Of a stretch of 64,000 nucleotides of DNA, positions 10,624 through 22,264 are shown piece after piece. The stretch comes from Rhyacophila brunnea (taxonomy: Eukaryota > Arthropoda > Insecta > Trichoptera > Rhyacophilidae). The notes beneath the pieces are model-generated. The model searched no databases. It worked only from the letters and a program-made list of their open reading frames with translations, and was not told where the DNA came from. Each line of letters begins with the position of its first letter. Positions within the stretch are counted from its first letter, which is position 1. The stretch lies in NCBI GenBank assembly GCA_022495005.1, contig JAGYXB010001600.1:372001-436000 (forward strand), written 5' to 3'. The translations under genes and the position numbers were made by a program.

Positions 10624-10911
10624 ATGCCAGTACCAGGGCAGCGTGTTCCGCCAAGAGACGAGTTGATTGTTAAAAGTATTTACAACACACTAGCAAACTC
10701 TGGGCGCGCATTTAAGTTTATGAATGTTAATGAGGAAGTAGGAAAGAGGATGTCATACACATTGGAGGAGCCGATCTCTGAAGCAGGGGCCAATTTGCTG
10801 CCAAACACTTTACTGACTAAGTACCTACTTTACTCAACAACGATAAGTAGATATTCATTGTATGTATTTATTTGTAATGATTTCTGTTTGCTGGGTAATT
10901 ATTGTAATTGA
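10624..10911 (+). pseudogene. possible transposase N-terminal fragment
   Basis: A 95-residue frame whose first ~55 residues look protein-like: RDELIVKSIYNTL, then FKFMNVNEEVGKRMSYTL. The pattern (basic/polar start, IV..IY helix, then VNE.V..R) resembles the N-terminal helix-turn-helix region of insect DDE-type transposase-like proteins (REIV..VY...VNERVA...), recalled from family knowledge. The later part is AT-rich and hydrophobic and probably not coding. No catalytic residues are present. Could also be a chance frame. Confidence 0.3.
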
Positions 10912-10982
10912 AACTGATATAATATATTCAAATAAGGAACACAATAATTAACGGAAGTAGGTTACCTTCTGGCTGTGCCTGT

Positions 10983-11240
10983 CAGTGGTGAGGGGCGGAG
11001 ATAGGCGATAGATTCGACATACATAGTGCATACTGAACTTTAAGACATACTTATTTGTTTTTATTGAAATAAAAATACAATTTGGAAATGGTGCTGGTTA
11101 GTTTTTAAAATTCAATTAAACCCTGCCTGAACGAAACTATAATAGTTAAGGTATGGCATGGGCGATCGTTATAAATAGTGCACAGTTTTCCAGTCACACT
11201 AATTTGTTTTCGGTAAATTAATGTAGGTAGGTACCTATTA
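10983..11240 (+). mobile_element. hAT family B, right-truncated copy
   Basis: Starts CAGTGGTGAGGGGCGGAGAT and keeps the block GACATACATAGTGCATACTG. A second AATAGTGCACAGTTTTCCAG block at about 11176 suggests a rearranged or deleted copy. No right end. Confidence 0.55.
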
Positions 11241-11334
11241 GTTTTTCACCAATTTATACGTGACTAAAAATGACAAAACAGTTAAAAAAATACAATTACC
11301 ATGGTATTGCGGATACAAAAATATCTTACTAAAT

Positions 11335-11760
11335 GTTGTTATCATTATATTTCCGAGAAAATATATAACCAATAGAAAAAATCTTTTTTGAAAAAAATAC
11401 GACACCCAGCAGGAATTGAACCCGAGTCTCTCGGGATTCACGCCCACACATATCGACCACAATGCTATAGGCATCATATATAATTGCGAAAAATTTTAAC
11501 AAATGGTTCTTACACTACTTACTCTCTGAAGTGCTTTCTAAATTGAATTACGATTGGCAATCGGCTTTTGTATTTTGAATCAAAGTAGGTATTAATTACC
11601 TCACATACTAACCAACGTACACATACTAATCACTCCAAGATTTTTTGTTGTAACTTATTTGAACTTGCTAATAATTTAATTAACTATTTTTTTTATTCAA
11701 CGAATAATTCACAAGTTTTAATGATGTAACATTATTTTTATTAAAATATATTATAACCAA
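11335..11760 (-). repeat. Family E composite repeat, copy
   Basis: Minus-strand tRNA-like module at about 11400-11470; the plus strand shows GCAGGAATTGAACCCGAGTC, the complement of a B-box. The conserved body follows (TACTCTCTGAAGTGC, GGCAATCGGCTTTTGTATTT) and then TTTATTCAACGAATAATTCA. A second truncated tail (AATAAAAAAAAATCTTTTTT) follows at about 11755-11815. Confidence 0.65.
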
Positions 11761-11815
11761 TAAAAAAAAATCTTTTTTGAAAAAAATACGATACGATAAC
11801 CAACCCTGCCATTGA

Positions 11816-12894
11816 TTCACCATACTTACACGTATTTAAAAGTCATCCTACCGACTGCCGCTGTGAAAATAACTTGATAATAATATTGAGTGGACGTGAA
11901 TGTCGCGGGTCCGTCAGACCATTATGCTGCAGCCATCCTGGGACGGTCTCAGGGACCCCATTGCTAAGGAAGCTGCACTTGGTCTTACCGGACATTGGCA
12001 ATTGCCCATCCCAAAAGGTCAATTTTAGAGTTATAAATAACATTATGTCTCAGTCAAGTCATTTATTGACAGCGTGAAAGGGTTGAAGAATTGATTTATA
12101 GAAGGGTCAGATTTGGAAGATTGATGAAAAGTTAAATGTCATTATAATAAAATAGGGTGGACAGTTAGAGGTAAATGCATGGGAAAATTGGAAAGACCTT
12201 GAAAGATATTTTATTAAACTCTGCTATAAAATATGTAGGTAATAATGGGAGATAACTAATTGAAGCTCTGGATATTTAAAAAAAAGCTTTTTAAGCTATT
12301 TACGTAGATATGAATGATGGTGATTACAATTCTGACTGTTTTTTCAGCACTCATTTTGTAACCCAATTCATTAATTAATTATTCAACTTATCAAACACTA
12401 AAATAAGTTCAGTGGTTTTGCTTAATTGAAAGTAAATACAATACGGAATTATGTACCAAGTTATATAAAATTTAAAAAAAAAACAAAAGGTTATGTATAA
12501 ATTTGTTATTAGATCAGATTTTTCCAGTGTACCTACCTACCTAGTCATATCAGTGGCGAAGGCTCGATACTACCTAAACGATCATTTAAAATTTAAATAG
12601 AGTCGTAAAAATAGTTGGTATAATTTTTTGAGAGCATCATTTTAAAGCGCGGAGATTCACACCTTCTCTTTCTCTCACTCCCACGGCAGTGTGATGCGGT
12701 CACACAGGCTTCCTCATGGTTAATTTGAAAAGTGGTTGTTAAGAAAATACAAATAGGAATTGTTGATTAGTCCTCTTCAAAATATCAATGAAATCATATT
12801 ATTACCTACCTATATTATAATAATGTGGGGGGTGGGGGGGGGGTTTTCTAATCATGAAAAAATATCTATACTATTTTTTTTAAATAACTTTTAA
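11816..12894. other. unassigned; small CpG block, hAT end, G tract
   Basis: 11880-12020 is less AT-rich (GTCGCGGGTCCGTCAGACCA, GGGACGGTCTCAGGGACCCC), with frames on both strands and no domain. CAGTGGCGAAGGCTCG at 12551 is a lone hAT-like terminus. A G-rich tract (GGGGGGTGGGGGGGGGG) spans 12826-12843. Confidence 0.35.
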
Positions 12895-13045
12895 GGCGGC
12901 AGGAGAGGGTGGGGTTACGAAAATCTAGCAGACGTCACTGACGTCCAAATTTGTCCCTCCTACTACTCATGACTTTTCGGCGCTTTAACTGCGGAATACC
13001 GCACTTTTCTGGGTACATTCCCTATACCCAAACACTCCGCAATTT
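12895..13045 (+). repeat. Family J repeat, copy 1
   Basis: Shares GGGTGGGGTTACGAAAATCT, CAGACGTCACTGACGTCC and a block like GGTACATTCCCTATACCCAA with 36675-36825 and, inverted, 58785-58945. No protein is encoded; class unknown. Confidence 0.5.
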
Positions 13046-13379
13046 AAGTCTAGCCATAAACACCTGGCCTGTGTATATAACTAAGTGTGTGCACTTAAGA
13101 GTTATTGCGTTCTATCACATCCACAATTAGTGGTTATCGGGTGAGCGTGGCTTAATGGTCATAAAGATTATTCGATCATTCGACAGGCAAATTATCCTGG
13201 TCACGATCTTCAATCATGAGGTCCTGATATGAAGAATAAGGAGAAGTCATATTCCATTTACCTATTTACTATTTTTTTTTGTTTCTTTACTCGAAATAAT
13301 TAATGTATAGGTACCGATGACTTATAATCGCTCGTGGTATCATACAACTATACTTTATCTCAAACATATACATACAGAC
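13046..13379. other. spacer with a weak tRNA-like motif
   Basis: GTGAGCGTGGCTTAATGGTC at about 13141 resembles a Pol III A-box, but no proper B-box follows. Otherwise AT-rich. Confidence 0.25.
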
Positions 13380-13620
13380 TAGAAAAAATCATTTTGTAGA
13401 AAAAAATACGACACTTGACGGGACTTGAACCTGTATCTGCTGGATTCGCGCCAGTATGCTTTTCGAATTAAGCTACGGGCATCTTATTGAATTACGACGA
13501 TTTTAACTAGTACATAGTTGTTATATGAAAATTTTATCGAATTGCGTTATAATATTGTATATTCAGTATATTATAGAATGTTATATTCTCAAATCTAGAA
13601 ATAGTTTATTATATTATACA
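13380..13620 (-). repeat. Family E tRNA-like module, copy
   Basis: Read on the minus strand: CCCGTAGCTTAATTCGAAAA (A-box region) and CAGGTTCAAGTCCCGTCAAG (B-box). The E tail with runs of A/T follows, and TAGAATGTTATATTCT lies at 13575. This is the cleanest tRNA resemblance of the family, but it lacks a full cloverleaf by eye. Confidence 0.6.
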
Positions 13621-14536
13621 ACTGTTGACGTTTGATTGAATCTTTAATCTTACCACATACATATTCACAGGGAATTCTTTGTGAATCATGGTGTATTATT
13701 AATCCGGAGATAAGTATCATCCGTATCTCTGTTTACAAATGGATTAATTGAGGCGACAAGTAAACACGGTTCAATTACTGAGCGTTGTTTCTAATGAAGA
13801 CTAATTCTTTATGACCGCCTACAATTTGAGCGTGTCCGGTGTTGCAAAAGATCATTTTTATAACGCAGCGTCCTGGCATGAACACGCGAGTGAACTCTGC
13901 GACATTATACTATTTAAAGACGTGCTTTAGTTTAGATTCAAATCAACGGTTGGGTCCAAGAATGATCTGTATATTATAAACCAATTAAGAAAATAATGTA
14001 TTGTACTAGTAATAAACTATTGAGTGTCTTTTTCAAAATTAGACACCTTCTTAGCACTCAATGCGTATTGATTATTGTCATGTTCTTTTCTATGTCATGG
14101 ATGATAAACCAAGAAACGTCACTGGAAGTTGTGGTTTTTAAGGTGTCGCTGCAGTGGCTAAAGGATGAGGTAGGCTCAAGGCCAGAACAATAACGTATCA
14201 TAAGTGCGAGTGAGAAAGCATTCTGCACGCTTATATCTCCGCAATATGCATTAGAGTAAGATAGAATTTCTACGGCTGAATTAAATATTTTTTGTACACG
14301 TCACCGGTAAATATGGATTTGACTGGTTACATTTATTTAAAAACTGCGAGCACGTGTTGCTGAAATTTATTGTTTTTGTGGTAAAGCTGGTGGTGATTAG
14401 TATTAGATATGTTAGTAGAACATACGGTTAACTACCATGTTGTGTTAAAGTTTAGTAACCGTACTGAGAAGCAACACGATGGTATAACGTTTCATATTTA
14501 AGTTGATAATAATAAAATCGAGATATTTGGTGATTC
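13621..14536. other. unassigned; hAT end at 14152
   Basis: Mostly unique-looking. CAGTGGCTAAAGGATGAGGT at 14152-14171 resembles the family B left end, followed by unrelated DNA. The 65-residue frame at 13996-14193 runs into it and is not credible. Confidence 0.35.
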
Positions 14537-14936
14537 AATTTTTTTTGCATACTACTGTGAACATTAGAAATTGTAAATTTAAGACGTTCACGGCACTATA
14601 TTTAAAAAAAAAAACAATGAAATAGTATTAAAACAGTGAAAAGAAGAAAGAAATATACTTATGGAGTATCACAAAAAACTGTATGAAAAGTAAATAGGTA
14701 CAAAAATTATAAAAATTTTAAAGCATGGAAGCACACCGAATGAGCTAAGTGGACCCCATTTTAAGAATTTATAAAACAACGCTCACATATGCTCACCCTC
14801 ACGTAGGTGGAATATATTTACATCCGAAGCGATTTGGTTGAACAGAGTTATTGCCCTCCCAATTGTCATCACCAATGGAAGGTTAGTTCTGCGTCTTGAG
14901 AGAACAAACAACTGATGCTCCTAATGTCTAAGATAG
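14537..14936 (-). pseudogene. LINE 3' end (ORF2 C-terminus plus 3' UTR)
   Basis: On the minus strand about 14936-14760 encodes RRRTNLPLVMTIGRAITLFN then DVNIFHLREGEHM and a stop. R..TN.PL......LFN....D.DIF resembles the C-terminus of non-LTR retrotransposon (Jockey/CR1-type) ORF2 proteins. A ~220 bp 3' UTR follows and ends near 14537 in A-rich sequence (minus sense GCAAAAAAAATTG). The same C-terminus recurs at 19905-20650 and in part at 63440-63545. The copy is 5'-truncated, as expected for dead LINE insertions. The clade is inference. Confidence 0.55.
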
Positions 14937-16045
14937 TTATCAGGCACACACAAGTCAATACCACCAAGAATGGCAGAGTTCTCATTTACACCACGTATAA
15001 GTCGAAAAAAAAATCGTTATGATGTCCACAACAGTGTTACAGTAGGCATATGAGTATAATCCAGTGGCGATTATCTTTGACGCAAATGACTCTATCAAAT
15101 CATCCGAAAACTTAAAAAGGGAGCTCGAAACAATTCAGACGCGCCATAAAATTATTTAATTGTATCAACATCTCATAATTGTACGTAGGTACTTCTCACA
15201 AATTTAGACGGTACCTGTAAAATATTCATCGAAACATAATCTGCAACTAACATTAGCCTGGTCGCACATTGACTGGAATATAGTGATAAATCAAAGCCTG
15301 GCGTAATGTTGCAACTCTTTTCCATTTCATGTCTTGCTAGGTTGTAAAAGTATTGCTAAACGAATTTCTACGTGTGTCAAATATGGCACGCAAACCATAG
15401 ATTTGCTGCCGCTGCTTTTTAACATAATATTTTTTTTTAAATATTTGAAAAGAGATTAGTTTACAGACATTTGAATATTATTGATATCGCACACATGCTC
15501 ATAATAAAATTGTACAGTACATTGACCAAAACGCGTCATATTAGTCTGTGGATAAATGCAAATGCCAGCGCGTGGTAAATCAACGCCTTGACCGGTATTA
15601 CGTTCAGCATTTTTCTTATCTGTGAGACGCCTCTCAGAACAGCGAGTGGCGATTGCTTAGCGATGACAGGAAGTGGTGTTGAACTGTGGGTCAACATGTC
15701 AAAAAAACTAAATATTTATGACGACCTTCCCGAGAATGGATCCCTAGAGAATAATTTTTATCCAAGATGCGTTTATTTTATTTATCCACTGAGTCATTGG
15801 ACATTGCAATGTTTACGTAGAAAAATTAAACTGACTTTTTAGTGAGCACATGTTACTTTTGCTAATAATCTTAATGGAGATTACATTTACCGTACGTTAT
15901 GCTTACAATAACACATGTTACATATTTCTTGGAAACCATCTTATCATTAATATATTGTGGTTAATGTTATGGTGATTTATATATCATACTTATGTAGATG
16001 TTGTAAGATGGTGCAGAGAATTAAAATTCACGAAAAATCGTCATT
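14937..16045. other. unassigned; two weak repeat blocks
   Basis: 15062-15150 (CAGTGGCGATTATCTTTGAC, GACGCAAATGA) is related to 18566-18645 and could be a hAT-end-derived fragment. 15255-15305 (GCACATTGACTGGAATATAG, TGATAAATCAAA) resembles 47583-47640. An 84-residue frame at 15588-15842 has no recognisable domain. Confidence 0.35.
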
Positions 16046-16332
16046 TTACAACCGCATGTCCGGTGGTTGTTTGTCCAGTACAAATCTTGCAATCGATTTT
16101 TAACTAACTTGCCGACTAGCTAGACATTTGAAACTTTTAGAATATATCAGAACACTATGCCAATGCATTCTTTTAATACTTTTAGCCATCTTTAAGTAGA
16201 ATTGAATTCATTTTCAGTTAATTCTGTTTTGTATGAAAAGTTATTTCAGAAGAAATTCGTAAAAAGTAAAATACTATTATTGGTTGCTAAGGGGATGGTC
16301 CTAGCAACTAAATTATTAATATATACGTGCGT
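16046..16332 (+). mobile_element. Family C element, 3'-truncated
   Basis: Matches C from the TTGTCCAGTACAAATCTTGC region to TTAATATATACGTGCGTT, then is cut by family A. The left terminus is diverged (TTACAACCGCATGTCCGGTG). Confidence 0.65.
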
Positions 16333-16344
16333 TGAATTGCGTTA

Positions 16345-16690
16345 AATTGTAAGTATTATATTTCACCGTGAGTTGTCGTAGCGGAAAGAATTGCTGTTCC
16401 AATTTTACTAGATTCGATAAGTAAATTCATATTAACGTTGTCATTATTATCTGATATTTGATAGGTAGCTATGACTTGATACTTACGATATGTATGTATT
16501 TGTAATTCACTTATCTCCCTATTATATTCTGTCATCCATTTATATTGCGGTGTTTTTTATTACTTACGTTTTTGTAAGTGTTTTTTTTTTAGACACAAAT
16601 TTGATCTCAATACTATACGGCATCTATTTCAAATACCTAAAACAGCTCACAGTGAACTGCAAACATATATATTTTCGGACACGTTGGGTC
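16345..16690 (-). mobile_element. Family A element, rearranged copy
   Basis: One end is recognised by TTTCACCGTGAGTTGTCGTA and TTTTACTAGATTCGATAAGT, the other by AGTGAACTGCAAACATATAT then TTTTCGGACACG at 16651-16686. The telomere-like core is missing and replaced by AT-rich DNA. Confidence 0.5.
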
Positions 16691-17329
16691 ACAGTCTCTG
16701 AAGAATCTAACAAATATTTATTTTCGTATTCAATTTAATGTGGTTCATAATTAAAGATATATCGGAAACAATCCGTACTTAGGTTTATACCTACTGTTTG
16801 TCCACAGTGAAATATTACGCATTCAGTGTGTTCGTTATCTCACGGTATTAATTCTCTAAGTAAGTCCCGCCCAAGTAACTTGCGGTTTCCTCGACGGAAC
16901 AAACTGCTTCTTCCGGAGATCAATTGGTCGGGTGACGGTGACACTAAGCTTTCAGTTAACAATTACGACATACACGTAGTCGTCACAGTATTATAAAATA
17001 TATATTGTACCTGTCAGTGTCAGGACCTGTTAATTACTAATTAATTACCACATTTAAATAACATGCTAATTATATCTAATGGCAATCTAATGGGTAACGC
17101 AATAGCAATAGTGCACAACTACTTTTAGTGCACAATTTTTTAATTCATACTTATCGTCACCTTTCTATTAAGAAATCGTAAGTCCGATATTATGTTTGTA
17201 CGACAAAATTTAAACAAAAAAACATTTTAAATCATATCAAAACATCGGTTCTCTAGACTAGTAGGTATGCTGTTCATCTATCGATAAATTTTAAAAACTC
17301 GTAGGTCTCGTGGTTTCAAACAGGTGACG
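16691..17329. other. unassigned DNA
   Basis: About 16860-16990 is less AT-rich (GTAACTTGCGGTTTCCTCGA) but has no open frame of note. TAGTGCAC words at 17110-17140 hint at a degraded family B edge. Confidence 0.3.
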
Positions 17330-18065
17330 TTATTTGTTTTCGTTGAATTAAGAATACATAAAATACTCATACATCTATAAAATATCTATAATTATGACAT
17401 TAAACCATACAAAATTTTGGATATTTTTGTAGATATAATAATATTGGTATATATTACGGCTTGGTTAAGCATAGGGATTGCAATACCGAATGAAAACGTC
17501 AATATCGGTTTTCGGTATTTCCTAATGAATACCGGTATTTCTGAAACATTAAAAAAACAGAAGTAGATAAATATACCTATTAAAATATTTTAAAAATATT
17601 ATTTTATAGCGAAAACCTACATTTATTATGTTGACATTTAAAAATATGTATTAATCATAATTATTGTAGAACTAGTGATTTTTTACAAATAATTTGAATA
17701 TATTGATAATTTTAACAAAAGCCCTCAAAAGTTCATCAAGTGAAAATAAGTCTTCTTAAATTCAACGCTTGTACAGTCATCAATAATTTCGAAATAATAT
17801 TATGATTATTGTTATCTAATTAAGTTTGTTTTATTATTTTTTCACGATGGATTCACTCAATATATTTGCATTTTAGCAGCACATAACTTATAATTCATTT
17901 TCCAAAACGTAAACGAGTGTGCTTTCTTAGTACCAAAAATTCCGGTATTTTGGATTTTTAAAACCGGTATTTCGGTATTGATAAATAATGGAATACCGGT
18001 ATTGCAATCCCTAGTTAATCATGACTTAATGAATTTTAAGAAACTGACCAATATTGTGTAATGAG
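17330..18065 (+). mobile_element. hAT family B remnant hosting another hAT
   Basis: 17330-17471 (TTTGTTTTCGTTGAATTAAG, ATTATGACATTAAACCATAC, GGCTTGGTT) and 18014-18065 (TTAATGAATTTTAAGAAACT, GACCAATATTGTGTAAT) match the inner part of family B. The two parts are separated by the next element. Confidence 0.55.
17472..18013. mobile_element. hAT-like element with TAGGGATTGCAATACCG ends
   Basis: 542 bp. Ends TAGGGATTGCAATACCG and CGGTATTGCAATCCCTA are perfect inverted repeats; ACCGGTATTTCGGTATT-like words repeat just inside both ends. The flanking 8 bp GTTAAGCA (17464-17471) and GTTAATCA (18014-18021) differ at one base and form an aged TSD. No transposase is visible. Confidence 0.82.
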
Positions 18066-19904
18066 TAATAATATTACGGATCCATCTCTATATGAGATTT
18101 ATTTAATATCTTTGTCATATATGTATTTCAAAAATAATTTATGATGATATATTACAATATTTGACTTACCTTTTTAGAGTCATCTATAATGTGAATCTTA
18201 CGAGACTTTTTTTTTTTTTTTTTTTTTTAAATAAATGTTATATTTTAAAATGCTGTGATGAAGATAATGAATTCATTCTAGATCACTGATGCGTAAAGGT
18301 AGCCGGTCGTATATTGTAAATAAAGCTAAAATTACAATTCTGAAACGAAGTGTGTGACACATGTCGCTTAGACAATTAAGAATATTTAAATTGGCGCTTC
18401 GTTCATTACTTCACCCGTCACTTTTGTCTTTCAAAATGTGTCATGTGAATTTTACGGAATATGCGCCAGTCAATAAACATTACGATATTGATACTTGCAC
18501 AAAGGAAGCTTTATCATATTATTGTCAGGCGCGCACAATTTCTCGGGTTTGGACCCTCCCCAAAGCAGCGGTGATTTTATTTGACGCAAATCATCAGAAA
18601 ATTTAAAAAAGGGCCTCCAAACAGTTCAAACAGGTAAAAAAATACACCATAAAAAATGCATATTTCACAAAAAAAAAATGACCAACTATCATTCAATAAT
18701 ATTAGAATTTCTGACGTCTTGTGGAAGTATGTTGAACATTGCGTTGCTTAGAGACAGAAAATTATGGCAGAAATTGTGAATATCACATGCCTACATTAAA
18801 GATTAAACAAATACATCAACATTATAGTAGTAGATTATAAATGGAAGTATATTTTTTAGGATTTTGATAAAAATATCTTAATTCACCTAGGTTACTTTTT
18901 AGTCAGTGCTTCGGGCTTCTACGTCACTAAACGTGTCACTGCCCCAGGAAAATTGAATACTTATTATTCCTTCGTCTTTAAAAACTTTATTATATTTTAT
19001 AGAATTATTTGAGCGTAGACGTCTATTTTTGTAGACTAATTGATAATGGTGTTACAGTAGAGATAGCTATCGACGTAAAAACATCATGTAGAATTTAATA
19101 TAATTTATATTATTATTTTATAATTTTTAAATGCTGACTCAATTAATAACTTCTCACATATTAGAATTGCGGAATTCGAAATAATAAAATAATAAATAGT
19201 AAAATAAATAAAACGGTATATTAGGTGTTAAGATTAATTCGCATGGTTCATATAGAATAAAGTATAAATGATACTCGGCCGAATACTATACGGTTTTTCT
19301 AAGAATATGTTAATCTGCATACATTGTAATAAAGGTATAATATGTAGTAAATAAGAGTTAATGACTATTAAGTATGCTAATGGGTCTAATTTAAGTAAAT
19401 GACCACACACCAAACATATTATGTACTTTCAGATCTTTGAATATCGAACCTCAAACAGCATGTACTACCTACAGTGAAGTATGCAAAGGGTGTCAAATAT
19501 GACAATAGATATGGTCTGAATATAACTATGTTAAATAAATTTATCTCTCGCCCGTTCTTTCGATAACAGAAATGTCACTAGTTATCAATCATAAATAATA
19601 ATCAGATGTTATTAGAAATTTACTTATCTGCAAAATTTCGTTTTTCGTCATTACGATAAACATTATCTAACACTAAAACACTACAATAACATGTTAACAA
19701 GATTGGTACAATTGACATGTCGTTAGCAATTATTATTCTTTATTAAATATATTAACTTGAATACAAAACTTTTGGTTTACTAGTGGATGTCTATTTTTAT
19801 TTATATATGTATATAAAATCTTTTGCGAGTGATTTTGGTGTGCTTGAAGTGGTAAGCAGAGATAAATTATTTTGTACATATGTGAACTGTACGAGCTTGT
19901 CCAG
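18066..19904. other. unassigned; poly-T tract
   Basis: A run of about 23 T spans roughly 18206-18228 and could be the reversed poly-A tail of a decayed retroposon. 18566-18645 is related to the 15062 block. The 81-residue frame at 18361-18606 overlaps that block and has no domain. The remainder is AT-rich. Confidence 0.35.
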
Positions 19905-20650
19905 ATTCATTTTTTTTTTAAAAAACATATAGTGAACATTACAAATTATTAATTTAAGACGTTCACAATATGCCATTTAGAAGAAAATAAATATTAATAA
20001 TACAGTATTTTATAAAAAAAGAAATAGATCAGCATTAAACAGTAGAAAAATGTAAATACAAAAAATATTCATTATATACAAGGAAGTAGTTACATCGAAT
20101 GAGCTAAGCAGCAGGGCTCGAATTGGACCGGAACGCATCGGAGCGCCGTTCCGGTTCATAAAATCTCCAAAATTATCGCTCCGTCTCGTGGAAATATTAA
20201 TTTGACCGCCTGAGCCAGATATGTCATATAATAAAAAAATCTAACAGGCTAATTTTTATAAAATACATGTACAATTAGATAACAACGTTAATATTTTCAT
20301 AAAATTATCGAGCGCTCCGGTTCGTAAAATTTTCCATTTCGAGCGCTGCAAGCAGACTTATATTTTAAGAATTTATAAAACAATGCCCACCTATACTCAT
20401 TCTCACGCAGGTGGAATATGTCAATATCCGAAGTAATTTGGTTGAACAGAGTTATTACCCTCCCAATTGGCATTACCAATGGCAGGTTAGTTCTGCACCT
20501 TGAGAGAACAAACAACGGATGCCCGCCGCGATACGTCGCGATTACATGTGGACGGCTCAATGAGGTCATCTGTACCTCGACCGCACGCGAGAAGTGACAT
20601 GCGGCGATTACGTCGCATATACTTGGAATGCGCGCCATCTGGACAAGGCC
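19905..20650 (-). pseudogene. LINE 3' end, interrupted by a hAT
   Basis: On the minus strand 20560-20360 encodes FVLSRCRTNLPLVMPIGR then ITLFNQITSDIDIFHLREN, the same ORF2 C-terminus as at 14.5-14.9 kb; here the stop after the conserved block reads as Trp. The 3' UTR runs to the A-rich tail at about 19905-19922, interrupted by 20112-20348. Upstream in the sense direction (20650-20560) is a segment also seen in plus orientation at 27296-27375. The 118-residue frame seen here includes inserted DNA and is not a real protein. Confidence 0.55.
20112..20348. mobile_element. 237 bp hAT-like element inside the LINE
   Basis: Ends CAGGGCTCGAATTGGA and TCCATTTCGAGCGCTG are 16 bp inverted repeats with two mismatches; GGAGCG and CCGGTTC words lie just inside. 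The uninterrupted LINE at about 14741-14755 (GAGCTAAGTGG) gives the empty site. Flanks share AAGCAG, an imperfect remnant of an 8 bp TSD. Confidence 0.75.
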
Positions 20651-21225
20651 CAAGATGTTTAGGATTTACGTTGTTTGATTTATAAGAGATAATTGTTGTG
20701 AACATATTATTTGGTATGTTAATATGGTGTTATTGGGAAAAATATATTTCAAAACATGAAATTGAGACGCACCGCATCTATTTTGTATTTAAATAAAGAT
20801 ATATGTTTAGAGATATAAAATAAAATTATTTAATTAACACTTTTCGTATCGCGAGCTTTATATAAGCTTCCGGTTCATAGTGGCTTTTTATGTTTTATTC
20901 AGAAAGCGAACAACCGTGTGAATAAAACGATCAACGCAGAGCGAGACGCGCTTTTGGCTCCAAGAGACGGCCGGCGATAAATTTATTTATGCTTAATACG
21001 CCAATTGAGCTGAGTTTTTTTATTCTAGGAAGTAAATGATCAAAATATTTGCGACTGAAATAAATTATTTGTCTGTTAATTGGTGTGTTACTTTTTAAAT
21101 TGGCTAATTCCGCAGGTTATAAGGTAAGTAATCTGATAGTAGTGAGTAGATGTAGAGTGACACATTCACTGTGTTTGCTAACTTTGTATTAACTTAACTG
21201 GTGCTTTATATGTATATTTATATTA
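20651..21225. other. unassigned DNA
   Basis: 20880-20985 is less AT-rich (GAGCGAGACGCGCTTTTGGC). No gene or repeat boundary is seen. Confidence 0.3.
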
Positions 21226-21385
21226 TCATAAGTCGGGGTTGATCCACTGATGGCTGAAGACGCCTAGCTAGCTTCTTCCACTCTTCTAGGTGCTTAGTTA
21301 TTCGCTGTCATATGTGTCACCATATTTTCAACGAACATTATGGGTTAATCTATTCAGTGGGTTCTAGGACGTCCTTGTGGTCGTT
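21226..21385 (-). repeat. LINE 3' tail fragment (RTE-like), minus strand
   Basis: GTCGGGGTTGATCCACTGAT then GGCTGAAGACGCC is the reverse of the tail pattern 'GGCGTCTTC..CATCAGTGGATC'. It resembles 30880-30945. The rest (to about 21385) may belong to the same LINE but has no intact frame. Confidence 0.45.
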
Positions 21386-22264
21386 TACTCAAAGGAAAGT
21401 ACCATTATATAATATATAATTAACAAATCTTGCGTATTAGTTACATAGTAAAGTTATAAACAAATCCATATATGTTCATATTTTGGTTACCTTTTAGTAT
21501 GTATTATTGTAAATTAACGTTTGATTGGCGAAAAAAATGGGTATAGATACTGTTGTAATTTGGAAATACAATACGATAGAAACAAGGAAATTACTTTAAA
21601 ACCAACAATTTCCTGAAGCAAAAAAATTACGTTTATTAAAAATATCGAATTGTAGACATATCGGTATTTGCCGTTGTGTCTTTGTTGAGCTGTTAAAACT
21701 TCACATGTGACAAAATTGAAATTTTAGAAAGCAGACAAAAAGATACAATATGTTAAATTTGACGTTTTTATAATAAGTTATATTTTAATTTTTGTATTAT
21801 ATAAATATTGAGGGTTTTACAAAAAAAAAAATCACAACACTGTCCCATTGGATAGTTTAAACTACTCTATGACCAATCTTGGAGAATTAAAAGCAATGGT
21901 GGTAATCTAGTAAGATCTACGTCTACCATTTGGATTTTTTCTACCTCTTTCGTATTACTGGACTATTAGATTTCTCCAGCAATTGTCTCCTGTTCAAGCT
22001 TTGTGGCCTGGTTAGTTTAATTTACCGTTTTTTTTTACATTTTATTATAATTTAAGGTGTTATGCACACTCTTGTTTATTTTTTACTAAAATGAGAGATT
22101 GGTATCTAGAGATGAACGCGATATATAGCACGTAAAAACATTTTCTCTCTCTCATATTATGACTGCCTGGATTCTATATTGCTATTTTGTAAATTTGTAT
22201 CACATTCTCATTTCAGGTAATTTTACACTACTGTAACTAAAGAAATTTCGGTAAAAGTTGGTTT
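21386..22264. other. unassigned AT-rich DNA
   Basis: Nothing recognised beyond AT-rich sequence. Confidence 0.4.

Noticed and set aside
12826..12843. G-quadruplex regulatory site
   Set aside because: The G-rich tract is a simple low-complexity run; no other support for function.
13410..13486. functional tRNA gene on the minus strand
   Set aside because: The best tRNA-like module of family E, but no full cloverleaf by eye and embedded in a repeat.
20297..20653. 118-residue minus-strand frame
   Set aside because: It joins a real LINE ORF2 C-terminus to an inserted hAT element; only the middle is LINE-derived.
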